Position numbers and translations under genes: made by a program. The notes beneath the pieces were generated by a model. It saw nothing but the letters and a program-made list of their open reading frames with translations, did no database searches and was not told the origin of the DNA. This document shows positions 11,901 through 21,453 of a DNA stretch of 64,000 nt, one piece after another. How positions within the stretch are numbered: position 1 is the stretch's first letter; each line of letters begins with the position of its first letter. The DNA is from Hygrocybe punicea (Eukaryota > Basidiomycota > Agaricomycetes > Agaricales > Hygrophoraceae), in NCBI GenBank assembly GCA_963556145.1, contig OY744466.1, positions 4,836,001 through 4,900,000 on the forward strand. Direction: 5' to 3'.

Positions 11901-12594
11901 TCATCGGGACGTTCGCGAAGCAATAATGAAAACATGCGATGGCGACAAGCGGAGTTGGCACACCGTTGTACACTCGGTATTTTGGGCAGAACGGGTTACA
12001 ACCCACCAGGACCTCGGGTATTCATCGTATTATATGGCTCACGGTGTCGAGCCCCTCTTTCCGTTCGACTTAGCTGAAGCAACATATTTGGTTCCACGGC
12101 AAAGTGCTATGACGACGCCGGAACTTATTGCTCTCCATGCCCGACAACTACGGAAATGGCCAGAGGACCTTGACGCCATTAGGGATCGTGTACTCAAGTC
12201 ATGGTTCGAATCCGTTTGACAGTTCGAAGAGAAATTTGCGAGTACGATCAAAAGCTACGACTTGCAACCCGGCGATCTGGTACTCATCCGGAATTCACGG
12301 GTCAAGATGTCTCTAGACCGGAAGTCAAAGCCACGTTGGTTTGGTCCAATGATTGTCGTCCGCAAGACGGAGGGTCAGTCTTACATTCTTGCCGAGTTAG
12401 ACGGAATCGTTTCTCGAACCCGGTACGCGGCATTCCGGCTTATACCATACTATAGCCACTCGCATCTCTCGATCTCCCTTGACGGCTTTCTGCGCTTTCC
12501 GGTGAACACGCACGAACCCGACGTCTCGTCTAACGGATCCGCCTCTCCGGCTGACGAATTACCAGTGTTTGATGAACCCGTTGACGACAATTAG
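8935..12594 (+). pseudogene. Gypsy pol: RT, RNase H, integrase; one nonsense codon
   Basis: Open frame 8935-12216, TGA at 12217-12219, then the same frame continues to 12594. Domains in order: a linker of about 140 residues, reverse transcriptase with VHDLQPLN and FMDD (10111-10122), RNase H with its first Asp at 10630-10632 plus SKLE and DAKY, integrase with an HHCC zinc finger (about 11419-11550) and DDE residues (Asp near 11612, TDN at 11788, Glu at 11893). After the TGA comes QFEEKF and a GPY/F-type module (PRWFGPM near 12335). The break between ESV and QFEEKF fits CGA to TGA. The start is set by the gag stop; a programmed frameshift or reinitiation is possible. About 1219 residues if read through, normal for the family. 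Confidence 0.93.
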
Positions 12595-12929
12595 CCACCC
12601 GTACCCCGTTTTGGTCCGGTTTCAACCCGCTGGTACTCATCAGGTCTACCCGGTGGGATACTATCTGTTTCAGTTTTGGACTCCTTCTGTTTCCGCTCCC
12701 CTTTTCGTTTTTATTTCACGAACTCGAATGATGCGATTAGTCCCGATCACGCCATGCTTGGAAAGTCTTCGGGCTTCACCCTTGCCAGTGGGGACCTAGC
12801 TGATAGAGTGTCGATTTTCTTTTTTTTTATGTCTATTCGTTTCTCAGTCTGAAAAAGTGTCAAAATTTTACTACACATTTACATGTACAGACCGGCCGGC
12901 CTCCCGACGCTTCTCCTCCACAGAACCCG
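12595..12929. other. Spacer between pol and the antisense gene
   Basis: No gene is seen. The spacer separates two convergent coding regions, pol (plus) and the opposite-strand gene (minus), and probably holds both 3' ends. A T-run lies at 12820-12828. Confidence 0.5.
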
Positions 12930-14399
12930 TCACTTTGTTCCCCGGGTTTTGACGCCCACAATTTCGTGTTGCATAATGAGGAGTGCGTGGTTGGCGCGGA
13001 TCCGGTTGAGTTGTTGGGTTATCGTTGTGAGACGAGAATTGACCGCGGCCGTGTATGTGGCGAGTTGTTCCGTGGCCATCGCGATGTCGTTCTGGGACTT
13101 GTTGGCGACCTGCCACATATAGTTGAGGTTTTCCTCAAAGTCTTCACTTATCCGGGGCCGTTTCAGTACGTGCCTCGGGACCTCGAGTTCTTTCGGATCC
13201 GTCGCCTCTGATTCCGAGTCGGGTTCCACCTCCGAGAGCGTCCGCTTACTACTTGACGGCCCCTTGACCGGTACCTTGCGCTTGACCGGGATTTCGACCA
13301 TCGGGATGATCTTGCGTTTCGCGGCCGGGTTACGAGCCTTCTCCTTTCCCTTTTGTGCGGTCTTTTTCACCACTCCAATCGCGCCCCTTGCCGCCAATAT
13401 GCACTTCTTTTTCAAGCGCTTGCACCGCTCGCAGGCAAAGCCCTCGACTCCTCGACAGGCTTCCTTCGTGATTTCGCACCCGTCGCACTGTCGGATACGG
13501 AACAGACCGGTTAGCTGGAACTTCATCAGTTGGCACAATGTGAAGAAGGGACGACGTACGGACGGCCTGTTATTCTGGTCCTCCCCCGCTGGCCCCTCCA
13601 ACTCTCCCCTCGGGACGGAGAAGTCTTTCAAACCGTCGTTTGCCGGATTCGTTTGCTTGATTTCCCTGAGTTGGGCCGCCTCCCACTCCATTTCGTGATT
13701 CGAGGGCGAGGAAACTGCATCGTCCTCGTCGTCGGCCGCCCCACCAATCGGACCGTCCGTATGTTGCGTTTGCGAAAGCTCCCCTACATCCTCGAACCCG
13801 TCCGGAATCACCCGGTACTCGGCATTTCTCCTTTGCTGCTCCAGGACGAATTCGGCCACCAGTCGTTTACGCTTGGCTTCGTAGTCCCGTTTAGCGGTTG
13901 CTGCCTCTTCATCTCGTTCCTTCTGGCGTTGGGTCGCTTCCTTTTCAGCCACCTGTCTCCTTTCCGCTGCCGCCTCAGCCTCCCGGCGTTGTGCCTCCTC
14001 TGCTGCCTCTCGGGTTGCCGTCTCCTGTTCCCATTGTATATGTTCCTGGCGGTTCACGATCCAACGTTCGATTTCCACCATCAGCATCCCGGCGCTCCTC
14101 CATCCGGTGGACTCGACGACCTCGATCCCACTCTCCCGGATTTCCGCGGTAATACCTACATAGGCACGCTGTTGTCCGCGTTACGTTCAGTTGTGAATTG
14201 GCCTACAATGTGCTATTCGACCACATACCAGTGCCCGCTTCCGTCTGAAGACCCATTGGGACGCTTCTGCCTCGCGGCCCTCTTGCATGACTTCATGGGC
14301 CGTTTGGTCAACCTCCCGCACCTCCGCTATCATGTCGGCAAGGTCTTGGCGTGTGCTTTCATTGAGGGCTTGGAGAAACTCGTCGTGGGAGCGTTGCAT
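12930..14399 (-). CDS. Opposite-strand gene in the gypsy element: coiled coil plus Zn2Cys6-type cluster
   Basis: Two exons: 14229-14399 (57 codons, ATG at 14399) and 12930-14168, with a 60-base intron 14169-14228 (donor GTATGT, acceptor ACAACAG, branch-like CTGAAC). The joined frame is phase 0 and gives 469 residues with no internal stop, unlike gag and pol. Residues about 100-175 are a long charged heptad-rich helix (Arg/Glu/Ala), probably a coiled coil. At residues 285-313 (13401-13487) six cysteines have spacing C-x2-C-x6-C-x7-C-x2-C-x6-C, which fits the fungal Zn2Cys6 binuclear cluster. Lys/Arg-rich stretches follow (KRLKKK, PAAKRKI, KRTLSEVE), so nuclear DNA binding is plausible. It lies wholly between pol and the 3' LTR, convergent with pol. 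It could be a captured host gene or a long-standing accessory gene regulating the element. No homologue is recognised. Confidence 0.72.
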
Positions 14400-14692
14400 C
14401 TTGTGATAATTGAGCAGTATTGGTGGGGTTGTTGTTGTTGATGTCGCGTAAGAAAATTTTTCTTGTGTGTCGTTGTTGACGCAGTCACGTGGCGGCTTTG
14501 TTTATGCTCGGCCCCGGTTGCCTTCTTGGGTTTTCGCGGATTCTTATCGTTATCCCCGGGTTGCCGTCGGCTTGCACACACCTGTACGACCATATGACAA
14601 TCCGATGTGTTGGATTCCAATCCAGATCGACCTCGAGCTTATTTGACCGACGGATCGACCAGGGATGGTCTCTATTAGAAGTGTGGGGGAGA
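14400..14692. promoter_or_regulatory. Leader of the antisense gene and polypurine tract
   Basis: This stretch holds the probable 5' untranslated region and promoter of the opposite-strand gene. It ends in the purine-rich run AGAAGTGTGGGGGAGA at 14677-14692, immediately before the 3' LTR, which fits a polypurine tract priming plus-strand synthesis. Confidence 0.6.
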
Positions 14693-15397
14693 TGTAGAGG
14701 GCAAGGTCCCTCTATACACAAAAACCCGACATATACGACACAACCCGAATCCGCACAAAGACCTATAACGAACCCGATCGAAATACGTTCCAAAATCCAC
14801 CAAACCCGGATCCGGATCCGATCCGTAACACAGGGCGGTGCTCAACCCGATTGTATACGTTCTCATCACGACGATCATCAACACCGGTTCACCCCTATAC
14901 TACAGTTCCTATCATGTTTCGTAGAGACACTGATCAGGTTGATATGTTTCAGTAGATTTGACGTTTACTGCCTCTTCTCCTAACTGGTCTGTGCAGCGCA
15001 CCGCCTTGTTTAAGTACTATAAAATGTAGAGATAGTGGTACCAATAATACAAGTTGACTCTTCACCCCAAAACGCACAGAACCCTTTCGTACTAAGTCTC
15101 TCACCACTTTCCGTTATCCCATAACAAACCTGCCCTTACTATCCCTAAATACTCTTCGTCAACTCCACGACCCAACCGGATCCGACACCCAAATCAATCC
15201 GGAAACCAACCCGACCAATCGGACACCAACCCGATCAATCGGAAACCAACCCGACCAATCGGAAAGGTCCAATCCTCTCCGGTTCCCACTTACATGACCT
15301 CGGATTCTCTACTTGCCACTCCTTTGATCACTTCTACTAGCTGATCACCCTTCACAGTAGATTCCCATTCGGATCTACAACCACACTCGCCATCACA
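14693..15397 (+). repeat. Gypsy 3' LTR (705 bases)
   Basis: Uninterrupted copy of the LTR, TG...CA, with TATAAAA at 15018-15024. By eye it differs from the 5' LTR at 12 of 705 positions; 11 fit mutation of an ancestral CpG and one is an A/C transversion. Followed by CCGG (15398-15401) and the interrupted LINE RT gene. Confidence 0.96.
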
Positions 15398-15401
15398 CCG
15401 G

Positions 15402-17248
15402 AACTCCAATAGCCAGTCCTGGCCCTTCTTGAGTGCCGCCGCTCCCTGTTCCTTCCACCGGAGCTTGCGGTCGATGTGCACGCCCAGGAACTTGATCGAT
15501 GTCTTGGGGTGTATAAGCCTTCCGGCAATGTTGAGCGGCGGTCCCGTCGTCGTGGTTCTCTTTCTTGGGTTGTCTGGTTCCACCCTCCGTCACCGTGTCA
15601 GGTCGATCAGTTGAAATTTGTCGACGTCAAATTCGCAGTTGTGCTCCCTCGCCCACTCCAGAATGCCGCCCAGCCTCGCCATTATGGACTCAAGCTTCAC
15701 ATGTGTTTCTTCAAAGCTCCGGCCCACTGCGAGTACGTTCGAGTCGTCGAGGTACAGTATGCCATGTTCCCCGTTGTGTGGGACGGGGATGTCGAGTTGG
15801 TCTGAGTTGTAGAACAGGTAGCATGTCAGCGAGACTGGGCTTCCCTGGTCGAGTCCGTTGTCTACATCAAAGGGGTCTGAAGTGAATTCGTCAAAGGTCA
15901 GCGTGGTACGACGTGCGGTGAGCGCTCTCTCCAGCCACTCAGTGATCTCTACTGGTATGCCGCGTTTTCGCATGTTATGCACCATGCAATTGATGGCTGT
16001 GCTCGGGAAGGCCCCCTTAACATCTAGTGAGAGGAGTGATACTACTTTACCTTTATGCCATTCATCTTTGATTATCTTGCTCATGAATAGGATTGTGTCA
16101 GTCGTGCTGCGGCCGGCTCTCCCTCCGAAGTGGTTGTTGGGTAAAATCCTGGCCCTCTCACTCATGACCATGATGTCTTCATTGACGCATAAATTCATCA
16201 GCCTCGCATATCCATCTGACAGTACTATAGGCCACCATGCCCCAGGAATCGTGTAGTCTGGCTTGCCCGGCTTTTTCAGTATGATCGTCTCCGTGACAGC
16301 CCAATGCCCTGGGTACGTTCCCAACGCAAAGGTCGCTCTGAATATCGGGCTGAGGAAGGGGACCAGCATGTCTCCGGCGTTCTTGAATATTGCGTTCGGT
16401 GGGGTATTGTGCTTGGTGCTCTTATACGGCTGCATGTGTTGTATGGCTCTGTGAATCTGTGCGTCGGTGATGGGTTGGAATTGCCATGCTGGTGGTGGGT
16501 ATCCATGATCTTCGGGGACTGATGAGGTGGCAGGTTTTCTGGGGAAGAAGCATTTGTAGAAGGCTTCGCTCTTGTTAGCATTGATTGTCAGTTGGCGTCT
16601 CGCGTTCATTGCGGTGTCCGTGACGTGGAGTGTGGGCACCCTCGCCCTCCCTCCATCTGATGCGGGACCTGTTACCAGTCAGCTCGCCGTCCATTGACTT
16701 GATGTGTCGATGCTCTCCAACCATTCCACCCAATGTGCTGCCTTAGCCACCTGTATGTGTGTCGCATATCCGTGTTTGGCTTTTCTGTACGTCTCGTGAA
16801 TAGGGTGTCCCTCCACATGTCTATGCCGGTATGATTTGTTGCCAAGGTTGCGGATTTTCTTCCGTTCTGCCCTCAGGTCCTGATTCCACCATCGTTTGCT
16901 GTAGGGTGTTAGTTTGGTTATAGGGATGCATTTCGTTACCATGTTCCAGACTGCTCCTTCCAGTTCTCCTAGTGCCCAGTGGAAAGAGTCGTTTGACATG
17001 AGTTCTGCTGGAGCTGGGAGGGCGTCCAGGTTGACCCTAAGCAAGTCTCTAAACTCTTTCCAGTCCACCGTGCGAAAGTTTGGGCGTTGTAATTGCGAGC
17101 TGGTCGGGGCAGTTAGGTCGAGTGCTGTGACTACTGGGAAGTGGTCGGTTTTGGTGGGTCTGGCGCCTGGCCTTGTGTCGCATAGTGCTACGTGATCAAT
17201 TATGGTGCTAGAACAGAACACGTTGTCGACTCGAGTCATGTTGCCTGT
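15402..17248 (-). pseudogene. LINE ORF2, middle part: endonuclease end and reverse transcriptase
   Basis: From 17248 downward the frame encodes the end of the AP-type endonuclease (GNMTRVDNVF, then TKTDHFPVV with the catalytic D-H pair). A linker follows, then a reverse transcriptase (about 16639-15590) with LSLDVKGAFPS, NGLDQGSPVS and the catalytic YLDD at 15743-15754, where the family norm is YADD. In-frame TGA codons lie at 16679-16681 and 15590-15592 and the frame continues unchanged beyond both. The TRIM element interrupts it at 17249 and the gypsy element at 15401. Confidence 0.92.
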
Positions 17249-17385
17249 TGTAGTGGTAGATCACATGACCAGTCCCTTAGTCAGTAGCAGTTCCCGATGT
17301 AGTAGTCAGTTCATCCTTCCTATCCAGTCGACTTCCACCTCAAGTCCTGCGTGAGCCCCCGGAGAGGTACCTCGGTACCTCTCCA
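17249..17385 (+). repeat. Left terminal repeat of the TRIM
   Basis: 137 bases, TG...CA, containing GAGAGGTACCTCGGTACCTCTC, a strong inverted repeat near its end. Differs from the right copy at one position only (CACATG versus CACGTG), again a CpG site. Confidence 0.9.
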
Positions 17386-17640
17386 TCGTGGTGATGAGAG
17401 TGTCTTCGACTCACTGATGCCTTTCTTTTTCTGGATTTTCTCCTCCTTTTACCTTTCTTGCTGGTTTTTCTCGCGAGACGACTCTTTTCGGCCTCACCAC
17501 CCATCGCTTGCGCAACCCCAGACCCAGGACCATCCCCCGCGCCGTCGTTCAACGTCATACGGCCCCACCATGCCCCATGTCACCTCAAGAGCGCCGTCGA
17601 CCCCGTTTTTTGACGTCTCAAGACCCACCGGCGTTTTGCC

Positions 17641-18453
17641 ATGTCATCACCTTCAACCCCCCGTTTTTCATTTCTTTTTGTCTTATTTCACGATTCCCAG
17701 CCCCGGGCAGGCTCATCCAACCCCACGGACCCCCGTTCGATGTACCAGAGCTCCGCGCTCGCCTACGCCACCCCAAATCGGTGGCCGCCGGCCTTTTTGG
17801 TTACCCCACGGATCTGCCACGTCACCACTGTCAGATCCCCCGTTTTTCGTGTACCCCAGCCCAAACCCACACTCATTCGACCCCCCGTGCCCACGTTCCA
17901 CCTGCCGGAACCCCCTGCTGCGCTTCGTCGCCCCAAACGAAGCCGCCCCACCATGTTTGGACGTCCCAGCACATTGCGCCACGTCACCACGTTGCGACCC
18001 CGCATTCTTGTTATCCCCGGTACCGTACAGCTACACCGGACCCCCGCAGCCTTGCTCCATGTGCTAGAGCCCCACGCTGCCTCTCGTTACCTCAAACGAG
18101 CCCCCGCCACTGTTTTTAGGCTCCCCAGCTACATACCGCGTCGTTGCCACGCGCACCCGCTTCCCAGCATAAACGGCCCCACTTTCCAGCATAAACGGTC
18201 ACACACCCGCTCGCGTAGCTCGCCGCACCCGCGCCTGATGCATTGCAGCACCCAGCTCACCCGGGCCACCGCTTTCCAGGCCCCACCCCCTTTGCCGCAC
18301 CGCTACTTCGTGGCCCCCACATTCCGCACCCCCGGCCCTTGCAGCTTCGCGAGGGCCCCACGGCCTCGCAACCACTTCCCAGAGCTCACGCGAAGAGGTC
18401 TCTCGACGCCGGCGCCCGCTCTAGCGCCCAGTATATATTCTCTGTTTCCTTAG
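17641..18453 (+). CDS. Proline/arginine-rich open frame inside the TRIM (uncertain gene)
   Basis: The frame encodes 270 residues (MSSPSTPRFSF...) with very high Pro, Arg, His and Thr and no recognised domain. Overlapping frames on the same strand (17351-18067 and 17508-18119) are also open, so the openness may simply reflect high GC content. Loose repeats of CCCCGTTTTTC and CACGTCACCAC occur every 100-200 bases. TATATA at 18430-18435 follows it. It may be captured host sequence or non-coding. Confidence 0.25.
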   Translation: MSSPSTPRFSFLFVLFHDSQPRAGSSNPTDPRSMYQSSALAYATPNRWPPAFLVTPRICHVTTVRSPVFRVPQPKPTLIRPPVPTFHLPEPPAALRRPKRSRPTMFGRPSTLRHVTTLRPRILVIPGTVQLHRTPAALLHVLEPHAASRYLKRAPATVFRLPSYIPRRCHAHPLPSINGPTFQHKRSHTRSRSSPHPRLMHCSTQLTRATAFQAPPPLPHRYFVAPTFRTPGPCSFARAPRPRNHFPELTRRGLSTPAPALAPSIYSLFP

Positions 18454-18793
18454 TTCTTCCTTTTCAGCTTCTCACTGCTCTCCCTCAACCCAGTTTTCCT
18501 CCATCTCTTCGGTACACTATCTATACACTGCCCACGACATCGTCCCGTTCTATTTACCTATGCCCAACCACCCAGCCTATTCATGGACTATGAGAACCCA
18601 CACCCTGCACCGTGATTGGTTTCGGAGGACAATATTGTCCCGCTTCACGATATAAGGCCTCGACTGCGACTTGGGGCATTCTGAGGGACTGGGAGTTGTG
18701 ATTTGGAGATTGTTTTGGTCAGTCCTGTTTGGTTTTTGTTTTCTTTCAGTAGCTGTTGGCGACGAGGGCGTCGCCATGAGGAGGAGGGGCACT

Positions 18794-18930
18794 TGTAGTG
18801 GTAGATCACGTGACCAGTCCCTTAGTCAGTAGCAGTTCCCGATGTAGTAGTCAGTTCATCCTTCCTATCCAGTCGACTTCCACCTCAAGTCCTGCGTGAG
18901 CCCCCGGAGAGGTACCTCGGTACCTCTCCA
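18794..18930 (+). repeat. Right terminal repeat of the TRIM
   Basis: Second 137-base copy, followed by the interrupted endonuclease reading frame of the LINE (complement of 18931 onward). Confidence 0.9.
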
Positions 18931-19558
18931 CCGTCGACATGGATTGCAAGGTTGGTGTGCCTTCTGGTAGCGCCATTTTCATGTCGTACCAGGCCAGGAG
19001 GTCTAGCAGAGGTCCCGCTGCATCGAGGTTAGCGTTAGTGAAGAGATGATTATTGCGTTCTTCGTCCCAGAGTGGGTGGTGGCAATTGAAGTCCCCTGCC
19101 AGGATGTAGTGAACTGGGGTCTGGGCTGGGGCTCGAGCTGTTGCGCTGCCGAGGTATCGTCGCAGTGTTGATATGTTGTTGTTGTTGTTGCAGTCGTTGT
19201 ACATGTTGACGATTCTGATGATTCCAAAATCACCTTTCATCTCCGCCGCCGTGATATCCAGTGAGTCAATCGGTATTGGGGACCACGAGTCAGATCGTAG
19301 CCATCTGTTGACTAACATTATTGATTGAGTGTGGTGGGTCGCATGCATGTCATGGTGTCACGGGGGATATATCACTGTGTAGTAAGCGTTGGCTCTCGAG
19401 AGCCCCCTGAAATCGAAGTATGGTTCCTGTATAAGAATAAAGTCATAGTTAGTTTTGATTGAATCTAGCATGTCGTGCTGGGCTATGAGCAATTTTTTGA
19501 TGTTCTGCTGCCATAAGGTCAGTGGTTTCGGTAAATTGGGAGTGGGGGTGGAGGTCAT
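18931..19558 (-). pseudogene. LINE ORF2 start: AP-type endonuclease, N-terminal part
   Basis: ORF2 begins with ATG at 19558 and shares ATGA with the ORF1 stop. Endonuclease motifs visible: LWQQNIKK, the catalytic-Glu block ILIQEPYF, and GDFNCHHPLWD. One in-frame TGA lies at 19358-19360. The frame runs to the TRIM insertion after GTPTLQSMST and resumes at 17248. The endonuclease would nick the target to prime reverse transcription. Confidence 0.9.
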
Positions 19559-21300
19559 GCGTAAAGTTCCTCTGTCGAGGGTGAGTGGATGGGGTGTTGT
19601 TGTTGTTGGTGTTGGTGATGACGTTGAGGTTGGGATGGGCGTGGTGTGATTGTTCGCGGTGCTGTAGTCATCGTGTCTGGGTGGGTGGATGTCTGTGTCA
19701 TGATGTGGGTGGGGCCTTCCAGCGGTTCGTCAGCCCACCATCCTCCGGAAATAGGTGGCGCCAGTCTATCTGTCCAGTAGGTGTGTAGTGTTTGTTGGGC
19801 AGACTGTAGGACCGCCCTTTGGTTGCGTCGGTCATTAGCTGGTGCTGGCACCATTCATTGCTGTCCGGCTCCTGTGTAGCCTCTGCTGCGGGGCCCCTGA
19901 TTGTCCTGTCCTTCTCTGCTCTGCTCGTGCCGTTCGTCCATGTGTGGTGCATTGTTCATGGGTGTGTTGTTTCTCCATGCCGTGTCAAAAGTGTTCCATG
20001 TGGGGTCCATATCCATTCTGCCCCACGTGCTGGGGTCATTGGTTGGGAAAAGTCTGTACTTAGTGTCCAGGTCTCGATCGCGCGCCCGTTGGAGGCGTTC
20101 CCTGGAAACCCGGCATTGCCGATCTGCAGCACTGTGCCTACATTCTTGACAGTTGGCGCATTTCATCTCCCCGGTGCCGCAAAGTTGGTCTGCTGCGCGG
20201 TGGAACCCTGCACAGTGGGTGCATACGTCGTGGATGGATTTGCACTCCTTCGTGATGTGGCCGAATTTCTGGCACTTCATGCACCTCCGTGGGTCCATCA
20301 GTGCTTTCTTCGTCCTGCATTGCTTGCCCTCTATGAAAATGCCATATTCCAATGCATGGTTCGCAGCCTCTCTCGTGCTGAAACCCACTGTCAAAAATGC
20401 GAAGTGCTGCCCCTCTCGACGAAGGTGGGTTGGCTTGATTCAATGTGCCTTGTATATCGACATCCTGGAGAGGGAGCTGGCTTGCTCCACCCGTTCGATT
20501 GCCGCTTGGTCATTTGGGTCGAAGGAGGTAGGGACGTGCTCGGCTATTACTTGGTACGTTCTCGAGCTCCCTGTCGACGTGCCTCCGAATTGCGCCATAA
20601 ATGCGTGCATTACATCCTTGGCTCTTAGATAGTTCGCCGCCTGCGTGGAATTGAGTGTGTATATTATCGTTCCGTATTGAGTTCTGTGTGCTCCTGCAAA
20701 GGCCATGCCATTGGGTTTGTCTGCTGCCCTCATGCCCATCAGGTCAAGGGCCAGGGTCGCTTTCTCCACCAGCTCTTTCTCAGAGAGGCTTGCCAGCATG
20801 TCATTTTGTGCGTCGGGGAGTTTCCATACCACGATCTGTCTGTCCAACGCGTTCCCCTTTGCTATCAGCGCTGCATGTTCTGGTGGGATCTGTGTGGCGG
20901 TTCTTGCAACCGACGCAAAAGTGGGTGTGCCGTTATCACTGGGTCGTTCCCGGTTGGAGGTCGCTTCTGCCACCTCGAGCGCACTCTTAGTGCGAGTTGT
21001 GAGTTCATTCAAATTAGTGCGGAGGTCGTCCAATGTGTTCATCATTAGGGTTGTCGCCCCCCGCAGCGCCTCCTCCTGCTTTTCACTTGCTTGTGTTGCT
21101 GCTGCGATCGTTTCGGCTGCTGTAATCAGCTTGGGGTGTATGAGCTCGTCTATCTTCTTGTCCATTTTCACCACCGTCTTGGCATCTTTCACATTGAGCA
21201 CGTCAGTGAGGACACCTGTGGCATCAGCCAACTCATCCCTGATTAGTCTGGTCGTGTGTTTGTCTAGATTACCTCCCGAAGTCCGGTTTTTCGAAGTCAT
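19555..21300 (-). pseudogene. LINE ORF1: gag-like RNA-binding protein
   Basis: One frame from ATG 21300 to a TGA at 19555-19557, interrupted by TGA at 20440-20442 and 19855-19857. The N-terminal 230 residues are helical and rich in Ala, Thr and Glu; a conserved central block (GFSTREAANHALEYG) is followed by three CCHC-type zinc knuckles between about 20110 and 20285 (CMKCQKFGHITKEC, CTHCAGFHRAADQLC, CANCQECRHSAADRQC). The C-terminus is Pro/Gln/His-rich. The protein would coat LINE RNA. The TGA at 20440 lies at a position usually Trp or Arg in such proteins. The last stop overlaps the ORF2 start. Confidence 0.9.
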
Positions 21301-21453
21301 AGTTTATAACGTGTCTTAAAGGTCTATCAGATATAGACTAAACTATCATAGTGCTTGTTTTATTGTATATGGGAGGAGTGGAGCCGCCACTCAGGTTGCC
21401 TTCATCGGGGTCCTGGTTGGGGTGCCATGAGGTGTGTTGCCAAGAGAGTCCCT

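Larger units (their letters stand above)
3600..15397 (+). mobile_element. Ty3/gypsy LTR retrotransposon with an antisense gene
   Basis: The element starts TGTAGAGGG and its LTR ends CATCACA. The 3' LTR is 705 bases; the 5' LTR is also exactly 705 bases once the 4110-6002 insertion and one CCGG copy are removed. CCGG flanks it on both sides (3596-3599 and 15398-15401), a 4-base duplication. Internal order is gag, protease, RT, RNase H, integrase with a GPY/F end, then an opposite-strand gene, polypurine tract and 3' LTR. It sits inside LINE ORF2: joining the flanks restores the frame across the CCGG. gag and pol each contain one in-frame TGA, so the copy is inactive although otherwise well preserved. 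Confidence 0.96.
17249..18930 (+). mobile_element. TRIM-like element with 137-base terminal direct repeats
   Basis: Two 137-base copies (17249-17385 and 18794-18930), each TGTAGTGG...CTCTCCA, flank 1408 bases without RT or integrase. The left flank is CCTGT and the right flank CCGTC; joining the LINE reading frames implies a CCTGT duplication whose right copy lost one T. A purine-rich run (GAGGAGGAGGGG) precedes the right repeat and TGGTGATGAGAG lies just inside the left one, matching PPT and PBS positions. This is the architecture of a terminal-repeat retrotransposon in miniature, moved by another element's enzymes. The GC-rich, proline-rich interior may be captured host sequence. Confidence 0.85.
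1865..21453 (-). mobile_element. Full-length LINE (non-LTR retrotransposon), split by insertions
   Basis: Reading on the minus strand the element has a 5' leader, ORF1 (gag-like, three zinc knuckles), ORF2 (AP endonuclease, reverse transcriptase, RNase H, terminal cysteine-histidine motif) and a TA-rich A-tail at 1866-1898. The 8-base duplication AGGGTGGC lies at 1857-1864 and 21454-21461, and may extend with one mismatch into the following T-run. Removing the gypsy element (3600-15397) and the TRIM element (17249-18930) restores collinear ORFs and leaves about 6.1 kb, a normal full length. All coding parts carry nonsense codons, so this copy is dead. The RNase H domain and ORF order suggest a fungal Tad1-like or I-like group; exact clade assignment needs a phylogeny. 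Confidence 0.92.

Noticed and set aside
13530..14441. 303-codon plus-strand frame in the gypsy element
   Set aside because: Antisense to the spliced 469-codon gene, Leu/Arg/Cys-rich with no motif, and it crosses the intron; the minus-strand gene has the splice sites and zinc cluster.
14485..14793. Minus-strand frame across the 3' LTR start, also seen at 3302-3748
   Set aside because: Part of the frame is LTR sequence shared by both LTRs and has no domain; it is a by-product.
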